From Candidatus Delongbacteria bacterium (GTDB taxonomy: Bacteria > CAIWAD01): a DNA stretch of 64,000 nucleotides. This document shows, piece by piece, positions 1 to 7,303 of this stretch (positions are counted from its first letter, which is position 1; the number at the start of each line of letters is the position of its first letter). Under the pieces are notes generated by a model. The model did no database searches. It saw only the letters and a program-made list of their open reading frames with translations, and was not told the origin of the DNA. Position numbers and translations under genes: made by a program. The DNA lies in NCBI GenBank assembly GCA_020634015.1, contig JACKCN010000006.1, positions 239,733 to 303,732 on the forward strand. Reading direction: 5' to 3'.

Positions 1-45
1 CAGGAAGAGCAGGCAGACGACAAGGGCACGGAGTACACGGGACAT
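1..45 (-). CDS. Partial CDS: N-terminus of an exported protein
   Basis: Reading the minus strand from the ATG at 45-43 gives MSRVLRALVVCLLFL up to the window edge. That is a basic n-region followed by a hydrophobic core, as at the start of a signal peptide or lipoprotein leader. The rest of the gene lies outside the window, so no function can be named. It is divergent from the outer-membrane barrel gene that starts at 312. No clear Shine-Dalgarno sequence is visible upstream. The call rests on 15 codons only and could be chance. Confidence 0.4.
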   Translation of the reverse strand, partial: MSRVLRALVVCLLFL

Positions 46-311
46 GACAGTGGTTTCCGAAAGCTGGAGGGCCTGGGTGATCACAGCCAGTGCTTCCCCC
101 GGACCGGGAAGTACCGCCCTGGCAGGACCATGTCTGTGGGCCTGCCTGCGAAACGACCCGCTTAATATAGATTGTTGGCCAGCCAAGAACAGGGCTTCCG
201 GTCGTGCGAACCAAGATCCGGCCGACCCGGAAAACCGACCCTGGCCACCGGTCCCGACTCAACATCCCATGCCAGCTCAAGTGACCCGCCGTGCCCTACC
301 CACGTTCGCTG
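46..311. promoter_or_regulatory. Divergent intergenic region
   Basis: This stretch of 266 bases separates a putative minus-strand exported protein from the plus-strand barrel gene. The only marked AT-rich island is around 161-178 (cttaatatagattgttgg), which could hold -10 elements for either direction. I could not pair it with a convincing -35 box, so promoter placement is inference. No ribosome binding site of consensus quality precedes the barrel gene. Confidence 0.3.
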
Positions 312-2744
312 ATGTCCCGATTCCTGATCTGCCTGCTGCTGCTGTGGCCCCTGGGCTCGCAGGCGGCCCGCTTCTGGGGACGCATTCTGTCGGCGGACGG
401 GACAGCCGTGGCCTGGCCCGTGATCCAGGTTCTCGAGGGTCCCCACGGCATCGGGGATTCCCGAGGCTATTTCGCGCTGCCGGATGTGTCCACGGGAACT
501 CTGCAGCTGCTGATCGAAGCCCCCGGGCACTACCCCCTGCGCCAGAACTTTCTCTACCACCGTGAAGGAGCGGCCCAGTTCGTGCTGGTCCCATGGTCCG
601 GCAAGGACCTCTCCTCCACACCCGGCGATCTCCTGCAGCAAGTGGATCGCTCGGCCACCGGCAGCATTCCGGCGTTCGCGGCCCAACTCTGGCCCCGGGA
701 CCGGGATGGCGATGGGCTGGCCGAAAGCCTCTTCAATGCCACGGGCCGCCGGTCGGGCTGGAATCTTGACGGGCAGCCCCTGCTGGGGCGCTCACGCGAC
801 AATCTGCGCGGACTGGATCGCCTGCTGCCCGAAACACGGGGGCCGCGCCAGTTCCAGCCAGGCGGCCAGGCGGGTGCTCTCTTCAGGGACGATCCCCATG
901 GGGCTCTCTGGGCCGGGGGGGAGTTGCTCGTGCCGCGAGTCTCGCACGCGGATCCCGCCGCCACTCCCGAGGTGCGCCCCCTGGCGGGCAGTCTGGCGCT
1001 GGGCGCTGGCAGCGAAGGCGAGTCCAGATTTCAGGGCACCATCGATCTGCGGCTTCTGCCCCAGGACCCCATGCGTCTGAGCTGGGCTCTGGACGGGCGC
1101 ACGGGCGACAATGGTCTGGGGGCCCATGGGCAGAACACCCTGCGCGGAGTGGAACTGAAACACCAGCGCGCACTGAAACTGGGTGTGCTCAACACCGGCC
1201 TGCTGCTGGACGACTGGAGCGAACACGCCCCGATTCCTGCCGAGCGCGAAGAATGGCTGCTGGCGACCGGCAGCGCGCGGGAAACGGGCCGACGCGCCCG
1301 GGGCACTGCGCGCTGGTTGGCACCGTTGACACAGGATCTGCGCGTACGTCTGGACCTGCAGCTCGAGTCGCGTCACACACTCCTCGAGCGCGAGGAGCTG
1401 GACCGCCTCTACCAACGGGGCTACAGCAGCACCGACTTCAGCAGTGAGGCGTGGTTCGACACGCGCCGGAACAGTGACATGTCCCGCGCGGCGACCGCAT
1501 TCTCGGTGGACTGGAGTCACAGCCGGGGACGCTTCCAGCTGGCACTCTGGCTCGAGCGGGTGGGCGAAGACCGCACGGGAGCCATTGACGACGGGCCCGG
1601 AATCCCGGCTGGCGAGACGGCCTGGGACTCTTGGTTCCACACGCGCGATGCCACGTTCTCCTCCGGTCTGCGCCTCAAGGACCGCTATGCCCTCCGCGGT
1701 CCCCTCTCTCTGGATCTTCAGGTGGACGCCCGGTATCAGTACTACCGTTTCGAGCGTCTGCCCAACCAGGCGACCGGCAGCTCGGGCAATCTGGCCTTCG
1801 ACGACAACCAGCTGGTGCTGGAGCCCCGTCTGGCGCTGATCCTGACGGAACAGGAGAGAACCTGGCAACTGGGCTGGAGCCGGTTCAATCCCATGCTGGA
1901 TCCGCTGGATTACTGGGACCTGAACCGTTCACCGGAATCGGCCACCAGCGAGCCCTTGTTCGTGGCCGATGCCAGCGGAGTGGCGGTTCCCCGACTGCGT
2001 ACCGCGCGCCTGCAGAGGCTGGATCTGGGGCTGGAGCATCAGTCGGGCAGAATGCGCAGCGGCATCCAGCTCTGGTATGACCGGCTCGAAGGTCCGATCG
2101 GGGCGTGGTACAAGAGCAAGGGCGAATACCTGCCCGATCCTCAATTGTCCAATGGCGGTCGGCTGGAGAGTCTGAACTCCGATTTCTGGGCCGACGGATT
2201 GCTGAGCGGGCAGACCCGTCTGCGGGCCTCCTTCCAACTGGGAGTGTCACGCTGGAGAAATGCCCGCCTGATTCTGCCGCTGGAACCGGGCCCGGCCTCC
2301 GATCCACTGCCTCCCGACCAGCTTTCCGGAACATTGTATTACGGGGCTGCCGGGCGATTCCGTCTGCGCGATCTGGATCGGCTGGCCGGAAACTCCTGGC
2401 CCACGTTCGCGATGTTCATCGGCCTGAGCCGTGAACAGGCCCTGCCTGCCGGGCTGGTGGCCGAGCTGGGATTCGACTGGGAGTATCGTGGAGCCCACGA
2501 TGCGGATCCCAGTGGCCAGGCCGGACTGCGCCTGCCGGGAACCCGCGAGCTGTCGGCTGCCGTCGAGCTGGAATCTCGTGCCCTGAAAGGGTGGGGGCTG
2601 AGGGTCGAGGGACACAATCTGCTCGATCGCCGCTGGCAATCATCCGGAGTGGTGTCACGCCCGCGCGATGGCGGCCCCGCTACCCTGACCCTGCTGCCCG
2701 CGGCACCGTTGCGCTATGGCGTGACCCTGATGAGGAGTTGGTGA
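312..2744 (+). CDS. TonB-dependent-receptor-like outer-membrane barrel with N-terminal regulatory Ig domain
   Basis: The product is an 810-residue outer-membrane protein. Residues 1-18 (MSRFLICLLLLWPLGSQA) form a signal peptide, which is why the ATG at 312 is chosen over an in-frame GTG at 291. Residues about 20-95 look like a carboxypeptidase-regulatory-like beta sandwich (GRILSADGTAV, SRGYFALPDV, IEAPGHYPLR), as found before the plug of SusC/TonB-type receptors. The rest is rich in alternating beta strands and ends in an aromatic residue (LMRSW), typical of barrel insertion signals. No canonical TonB box or plug is obvious, so the substrate and TonB dependence are unproven. The stop overlaps the start of the downstream aldolase by one base. 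Confidence 0.7.
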   Translation: MSRFLICLLLLWPLGSQAARFWGRILSADGTAVAWPVIQVLEGPHGIGDSRGYFALPDVSTGTLQLLIEAPGHYPLRQNFLYHREGAAQFVLVPWSGKDLSSTPGDLLQQVDRSATGSIPAFAAQLWPRDRDGDGLAESLFNATGRRSGWNLDGQPLLGRSRDNLRGLDRLLPETRGPRQFQPGGQAGALFRDDPHGALWAGGELLVPRVSHADPAATPEVRPLAGSLALGAGSEGESRFQGTIDLRLLPQDPMRLSWALDGRTGDNGLGAHGQNTLRGVELKHQRALKLGVLNTGLLLDDWSEHAPIPAEREEWLLATGSARETGRRARGTARWLAPLTQDLRVRLDLQLESRHTLLEREELDRLYQRGYSSTDFSSEAWFDTRRNSDMSRAATAFSVDWSHSRGRFQLALWLERVGEDRTGAIDDGPGIPAGETAWDSWFHTRDATFSSGLRLKDRYALRGPLSLDLQVDARYQYYRFERLPNQATGSSGNLAFDDNQLVLEPRLALILTEQERTWQLGWSRFNPMLDPLDYWDLNRSPESATSEPLFVADASGVAVPRLRTARLQRLDLGLEHQSGRMRSGIQLWYDRLEGPIGAWYKSKGEYLPDPQLSNGGRLESLNSDFWADGLLSGQTRLRASFQLGVSRWRNARLILPLEPGPASDPLPPDQLSGTLYYGAAGRFRLRDLDRLAGNSWPTFAMFIGLSREQALPAGLVAELGFDWEYRGAHDADPSGQAGLRLPGTRELSAAVELESRALKGWGLRVEGHNLLDRRWQSSGVVSRPRDGGPATLTLLPAAPLRYGVTLMRSW

Positions 2745-3376
2745 TGCGACTGCCCGAGTACCGCGCCGCAGCGGAGAGCTTGGTCGAGTGGGGACAGATG
2801 CTGTACACGCGTGGTCTGTTGGCGGCCCGCGAAGGCAACCTCAGCGTGCGCGTGGGCCCCGGCCAGTTCGCGATCACCCCCGCGGGCAGCTGCAAGGGAC
2901 GCCTGACTGCGCGCCAGATCCTGCTGGTCAACGAACGCGGCCGGGTCCTGGCCGGACAGGGCCAGCCCAGCAGTGAGACGGCCCTGCATTTGGGCATCTA
3001 TCGTCACCGGGCCGATGCGTGCGCCGTGGTACACGCCCATCCACCCGTGGCCACCGGATTCGCCGCAGCCGGCCGGGCACTCGAGGCCCCCGTGCTTCCC
3101 GAGTTGCTGGTGGAACTGGGCGGTGTGCCGCTTGCGCCCTTTGCCGCGCCGGGAAGCCAGGAACTCTTCGAGAGTGTGCGCCCCCTGATCGCCAGACACG
3201 AGGTGCTGCTGCTGGCCAGTCATGGTGCCGTGGCCTTCTCCACCCTCGGTCTCGAGGATGCGGCCCTGCGCATGGAACAGCTGGAGCAGGCGGCCCGAAT
3301 TCTGCTCACGGCCCACCTGCTGGGTGGAGCGCGCCCTCTGGACCCCACCTGGTTGCGGCAATTGGCCAGGAGTTGA
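2744..3376 (+). CDS. Class II aldolase/adducin family protein
   Basis: This 210-residue protein belongs to the L-fuculose-phosphate aldolase / ribulose-phosphate 4-epimerase fold. It carries the GNLSVR motif near residue 30, the catalytic-acid segment PSSETALH near 77, the zinc-binding pair in VHAHPPVATG near 95, and a third His in LLASHGAVAF near 155. These residues predict zinc-dependent retro-aldol cleavage of a phosphorylated sugar or a related reaction such as methylthioribulose-1-phosphate dehydration. The exact substrate cannot be read from sequence. Its ATG overlaps the barrel gene stop (TGATG), so translation is probably coupled. An upstream in-frame start at 2591 lies inside the barrel gene and is rejected. 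Confidence 0.85.
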   Translation: MRLPEYRAAAESLVEWGQMLYTRGLLAAREGNLSVRVGPGQFAITPAGSCKGRLTARQILLVNERGRVLAGQGQPSSETALHLGIYRHRADACAVVHAHPPVATGFAAAGRALEAPVLPELLVELGGVPLAPFAAPGSQELFESVRPLIARHEVLLLASHGAVAFSTLGLEDAALRMEQLEQAARILLTAHLLGGARPLDPTWLRQLARS

Positions 3377-3531
3377 CTGGAAGGTCAAAAAACCTATCTT
3401 CGGCCCCTGTCCACTGTTTCCTTCACCGGGATCCTTCAGTTCGAACCCGGTCCATCAGCGATGCCGCTTCGCATCCAGGAAACCACCAGCTGCTGCTGGC
3501 CTACGGACTCAATGACTCTGGAGATTGGTTC

Positions 3532-3987
3532 ATGCTTCGTCGGGATTCCAGGCTCGCGCCTCGTATCGCTCTTGTGCTTCTGCTGGCGCTGGGGCTTTTC
3601 GGCTGCAGTTCCAATCCGCGCTTCGTCAAGCACGACGGCGTGCCTGCCGCCAAGGTCAGTCCGCCCGAACAGGAAGGCTGGCAGGTCGGACAGGTGCTGC
3701 GCGGCACGTCCTCCTGGTATGGCAAGCAGTTCCATGGTAGGCCCACCGCCAGTGGCGAGATCTTCAATCAGGATGACATGACCGCGGCCCATCGCAGTCT
3801 TCCGCTGGGCACCTGGGTGCAGGTGACCAACATGGCCAATGGCCACAAGGCCGAAGTCAAGATCAATGACCGCGGGCCCTTCGTGGGCGATCGCGTGCTG
3901 GATTGCAGCCGGGCCGCCGCCCGGCGGCTGGCCTTCATCAATCAGGGCACCACCGAAGTGGAAATCAGGATTCTCAGCCTGCCCTGA
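3532..3987 (+). CDS. rlpA: RlpA-like septal-ring lytic transglycosylase lipoprotein
   Basis: This is a 151-residue lipoprotein. The leader MLRRDSRLAPRIALVLLLALG ends in LFGC, so Cys25 would be lipidated. The double-psi beta-barrel domain follows: GTSSWYGKQFHGRPTASGE, then MTAAHRSLPLGTWVQVTN, then VKINDRGPFVGDRVLDCSRAAA. The Asp in NDRGP and the His in TAAHRSLP are the conserved catalytic-site residues of RlpA, which cleaves denuded glycan strands. There is no C-terminal SPOR domain, so this is a short form. GGAG lies 7-8 bases upstream of the ATG. It is followed by a strong inverted repeat that separates it from the convergent TPR gene. Confidence 0.9.
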   Translation: MLRRDSRLAPRIALVLLLALGLFGCSSNPRFVKHDGVPAAKVSPPEQEGWQVGQVLRGTSSWYGKQFHGRPTASGEIFNQDDMTAAHRSLPLGTWVQVTNMANGHKAEVKINDRGPFVGDRVLDCSRAAARRLAFINQGTTEVEIRILSLP

Positions 3988-4010
3988 CCACGATCTGCCA
4001 CGAGAGAATC

Positions 4011-4042
4011 AGCGGGCGATTTCTGATTGGAAATCGCCCGCT
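4011..4042. terminator. Perfect inverted repeat between convergent genes, likely bidirectional terminator
   Basis: The arms agcgggcgatttc (4011-4023) and gaaatcgcccgct (4030-4042) pair perfectly over 13 bp around a six-base loop. The repeat sits between the stop of rlpA (plus) and the stop of the TPR lipoprotein gene (minus). No long U tract follows on either strand, so it may act as a weak intrinsic terminator or as a 3'-end stabilising hairpin. Confidence 0.6.
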
Positions 4043-4073
4043 GGCTCTCCGGCCGATGGGGCTGCCGTGACGG

Positions 4074-6425
4074 TCAATGCAGCACCCGTTCCAGCCTCAG
4101 ACGATCGGTGTCCGCAAAGCGTGCCCGCAAGTGCTCGAGCAGTTTCGGCAGGGTATCAAGGTCCTCGGGCCGCACGAAGTGTCCGCTCTGATCCTTGCGT
4201 TCTTCCAGCAACAGTCCGGCGGCCACCTGCGGGGCCTCCTCTTCGCCGCTGCCTTCGGTGCCCTGAGCCGTCGTCAGACCCAGTCGGGCTTTCAGATCGG
4301 CCAGCCGAGGATCGTCCGGGAAGGCGCGCAGGGCCAGATTCCATTGCTCGGTGGCGGCGGCCAGATCGCCGTAGACCTGCAACTGGATGGTCGCCTGGGC
4401 CAACCGTCCGGTCAGCGCGGCTTCGCTTTCAGGGTAGAGTTCCTGGAGTGTCTGGTAGCGGGCCAGTGCCTGGGCGGGCTGGAATTCGCTCAGCCAGAGC
4501 CGCTCGGCGTCGGCCAGCACGATCGCCGCACTGTCGGCCACGGTCATGGTGCGCGGCAGGCCCAGACGATCGCGGGCCGGATTGGCCACCAGCGAGAGCG
4601 GATACTCGCGCACAAGCCGTTCCAGCAGGGCCTTGCCTTGATCGGGCTGCTTGAGGCTCTCTTCCTTGAGCAGAGCCCAGCTGAACAGCAGGCGACTGTG
4701 GCGCAGATCACTGCCCTTGAGCGAATCCAGCCGAGCCATCAGGCTGTCGGCCCCCAGCGGATCGCGCATCCGGTAGTTGAGCAGTTCGGCCAGTTCGAAT
4801 TGCTGATCGTAGCTCAACAGGGCCAAACTGTCGAGGCGTGCTGCGATGGCCAGCGAGTCCACGGCCGGCGAATGGCTGAGCGTATCCAGGACACTGGCGA
4901 TCAGCAGACTGTCGAGGCGTGCCGTGCGCAGGTCCTGCGCGATCTGGGCCAGGGAATCGGCCTCCACGGCCCGTTCCAGGCTGTCGCTGCGGGCCTCTTC
5001 CTTCTGGCGTCTGTTCTGGAAGAGTTTGCGGCGTCCACCGCCGCGCTGGGGTACATCCAGCAATGGCGTTTCTTCGGGCGTTGCCGCGGCAATGGATACC
5101 GTGTCGGGAGGCACCAGAGCCCTGGACCAGGCCCAGCCGGGCAGGCTGTCTGCCACGGCGGCCATCGAATCGGCCAGCTCGGGCAGGCGCCCCGCGTAGG
5201 ATGCGCGCAGGCTGCTGTCAACGGCGGCACGCGCCCGCTCGATCAGGTTCAGGCTGTCCTGGGTGACGCGAGTGCGCAAGCTGCCCAGCTGAGCGCGCAC
5301 CCAGTAGACTCTGGCACTGTCGGGATCCAGCGACCAGCGGGTTTGCTGGATGGCGTTCTCGGACTCCAGCAGGCGTTCACGCACGGCATCCAGCCCATCC
5401 AGATCCGCCAGGCGTGCCGTGCTGCTGTCGGCCCAGGCCCCGCGAGTCACTTCCTGTTTGCTGCGCGTGTAGTACACACGGGCACTGTCCGCCTGCCCCA
5501 GTTGATAGAGCCAGGTATCGCCAATCTGGAAGGCCGCGGCGGCGGCGCTGGGAGTCCGCGGAAACTTCTCGAGAAGTGCGTTGTAGGCAATCAGCGATGG
5601 CTCCAGCTCTCCCATCGCCAGCAGCAGGGAGGCCCGGCGCAGGGCAATCTGGTCGGCCAGGTCATGAAAGCGTTCGTCCTTTTCAAGACGGGACACCTTC
5701 TGATCCGCGCGGGGAAAGCGTTCCAGCTGGATCAGGTTGTCCACTTCGGCCAGGGCCGCCTCCAGTTCGGCCATCCGGCCGGGATGGTAACGCCCGACGC
5801 GCCCGAAGTGCTTCACCGCTTCGCGAGGGTCGCCCAGTTGCTCATGGGTATGCCCGAGGGCCAGATTCAACAGTCCCTTGCGGGCCCGCTGGCGCGTGCG
5901 ATGGAGCACCTCAAGCTGGATTTCGGCCAGCCGGGACCACTGCTCTTCCAGCCGGGCCAGATTGCCTTCGATTTCCAGTTTCTGCAGCTGGTCTTCCCGG
6001 TCGAGGCGCTCATCGTTGAGCGCCGCCAGGGTCCGTCGACAGTCTTCCAGTCGGTCCAGCTCGAGGTAGGTCCGGGCCCGCCAGACGCGTGACGGCTCGA
6101 TGAGTCTGGACTCGGGGTAATTGCTCTCCAGCTCATCGAACTTGCGCAGGGCACGGTGGTGCTGGCCCATTTCCAGATAACACAGTCCGATCAACAGGAT
6201 CGTGTCATCCACCCAGCGACTCTCGGGGTAGAACTGCAGCAGCTTGGAGCTGACGGTATTGCTCTGCTTGAATTGGGCCTCGCCCGCATTGGCCCCCGAG
6301 CTCTCGAGCTTCTTCTTGAGGCCATCCTTGTAGGACGCGCGGGCGTTGTAATACGTATTGAAATAGGCACAGCCCCCCAGTCCTGCCAGGAGCACACAGA
6401 GCAGCATCAGTCGGGGAGCACGCAA
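4074..6425 (-). CDS. Large TPR outer-membrane lipoprotein
   Basis: The product is 783 residues. The leader MRAPRLMLLCVLLAGLGGC gives a clean lipobox (LGGC), and the mature protein starts CAYFNTYYNA, a signature I know from lipoproteins of Chlorobi/Ignavibacteria-type bacteria. Tetratricopeptide-like helical hairpins follow (FYPESRWVDDTILLIGLCY, YPESRLIEPSRVWRARTYL), as in BamD/YbgF-type proteins. A long middle region is rich in D-S-L-A repeats, and more TPRs occupy the C-terminus. A role as an envelope assembly scaffold is inference. The start is TTG with GAGG about 7 bases upstream; an in-frame ATG six codons later would also keep the leader. Confidence 0.75.
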   Translation of the reverse strand: MRAPRLMLLCVLLAGLGGCAYFNTYYNARASYKDGLKKKLESSGANAGEAQFKQSNTVSSKLLQFYPESRWVDDTILLIGLCYLEMGQHHRALRKFDELESNYPESRLIEPSRVWRARTYLELDRLEDCRRTLAALNDERLDREDQLQKLEIEGNLARLEEQWSRLAEIQLEVLHRTRQRARKGLLNLALGHTHEQLGDPREAVKHFGRVGRYHPGRMAELEAALAEVDNLIQLERFPRADQKVSRLEKDERFHDLADQIALRRASLLLAMGELEPSLIAYNALLEKFPRTPSAAAAAFQIGDTWLYQLGQADSARVYYTRSKQEVTRGAWADSSTARLADLDGLDAVRERLLESENAIQQTRWSLDPDSARVYWVRAQLGSLRTRVTQDSLNLIERARAAVDSSLRASYAGRLPELADSMAAVADSLPGWAWSRALVPPDTVSIAAATPEETPLLDVPQRGGGRRKLFQNRRQKEEARSDSLERAVEADSLAQIAQDLRTARLDSLLIASVLDTLSHSPAVDSLAIAARLDSLALLSYDQQFELAELLNYRMRDPLGADSLMARLDSLKGSDLRHSRLLFSWALLKEESLKQPDQGKALLERLVREYPLSLVANPARDRLGLPRTMTVADSAAIVLADAERLWLSEFQPAQALARYQTLQELYPESEAALTGRLAQATIQLQVYGDLAAATEQWNLALRAFPDDPRLADLKARLGLTTAQGTEGSGEEEAPQVAAGLLLEERKDQSGHFVRPEDLDTLPKLLEHLRARFADTDRLRLERVLH

Positions 6426-6553
6426 AAGGAAGCCTCGTGATTGGAACTGGCCTGATCCCGTGACCCGGGAGTCCGGGGCACAAGGTAGGGAGAAACCGCT
6501 GGCAATGGTATCGGTTCCCGCGCGGGGGGCTTCAGCGACGGAGCGCGCCAGGC

Positions 6554-7219
6554 TCAGTCTTCGGCCAGGATGGGCAGCCAGTGCTGGCAGTCACCGGACA
6601 GCCAGAGACTGCGCCCCGTGAAGGGGCCGGGTTCCGGATTGACTTCCAGCACCGGCAACCCCTGTTCCAGCGTTCCGGCAATCAATCCGGCGGCCGGCCA
6701 GACCCGGGCGGAAGTGCCCACGACCAGCAGCAGGTCCAGCCAGTCCAAGCCGCGCGCCAGTCCCTGCACCGCGACCTCGGGCAGGGACTCGCCGAACCAG
6801 ATCACCGCGGGGCGCAGGGCAGCCCCACAGAACGGGCAGGCGGGAACTCCGGCCATCCGGACCGCCGATTCCATGGGCGTGTGACTCGAACAGTCAGTGC
6901 AGCGTGCCTGCCGCAGAGTGCCGTGCAGCTCCACCACGGCGCGTGAACCGGCCAGCTGGTGCAGGCCATCGACATTCTGGGTCAGGAATCGCACTGAGTG
7001 TCGGCCGGCGAGACCGGCCAGGGCCAGATGCCCCGGAGTGGGAACGGCCTGCTGGAGGGCCGCGAAACGCCAGCGGTACCAGTCCCAGACCCGTCGGGGA
7101 TCCTGGGCGAAGGCTGTCGGTGTGGCCAGGTCTTCCGAGCGCAGACCGCGCCAGAGCCCATCCGGTCCACGAAAGGTCTTCAGACCGGCTGCCAGCGAGA
7201 GTCCCGCGCCACTCAGCAC
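6554..7219 (-). CDS. cobB: NAD-dependent protein deacylase of the sirtuin family (CobB-like)
   Basis: The sirtuin core is complete: the NAD-binding GAGLSLAAGLKTFRG, the catalytic TQNVDGLHQLAGS and ELHGT, a zinc ribbon with C-T-D-C and C-P-F-C, then VVGTSARVWPAAGL and VNPEP. Residues 48-51 read Y-R-W-R, matching the YxxR acyl-pocket signature of class III sirtuins (SIRT5, bacterial CobB), which favour succinyl and malonyl lysines; this is predicted activity. The only canonical start is the GTG at 7219, just three residues before the GAG motif. Sirtuin-like sequence (TLRQARTLLRDSRRLLVL) extends in frame upstream to the TAG of the M6 protease gene, so a non-canonical start such as ACG near 7285, preceded by GAGG, is possible. 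Confidence 0.85.
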   Translation of the reverse strand: MLSGAGLSLAAGLKTFRGPDGLWRGLRSEDLATPTAFAQDPRRVWDWYRWRFAALQQAVPTPGHLALAGLAGRHSVRFLTQNVDGLHQLAGSRAVVELHGTLRQARCTDCSSHTPMESAVRMAGVPACPFCGAALRPAVIWFGESLPEVAVQGLARGLDWLDLLLVVGTSARVWPAAGLIAGTLEQGLPVLEVNPEPGPFTGRSLWLSGDCQHWLPILAED

Positions 7220-7303
7220 AAGCAGGCGGCGTGAGTCCCGCAGCAGGGTCCGGGCTTGCCGGAGAGTGTCCGATCCGGAGTGCGTGGGGCGATCCTCGCA
7301 GGG

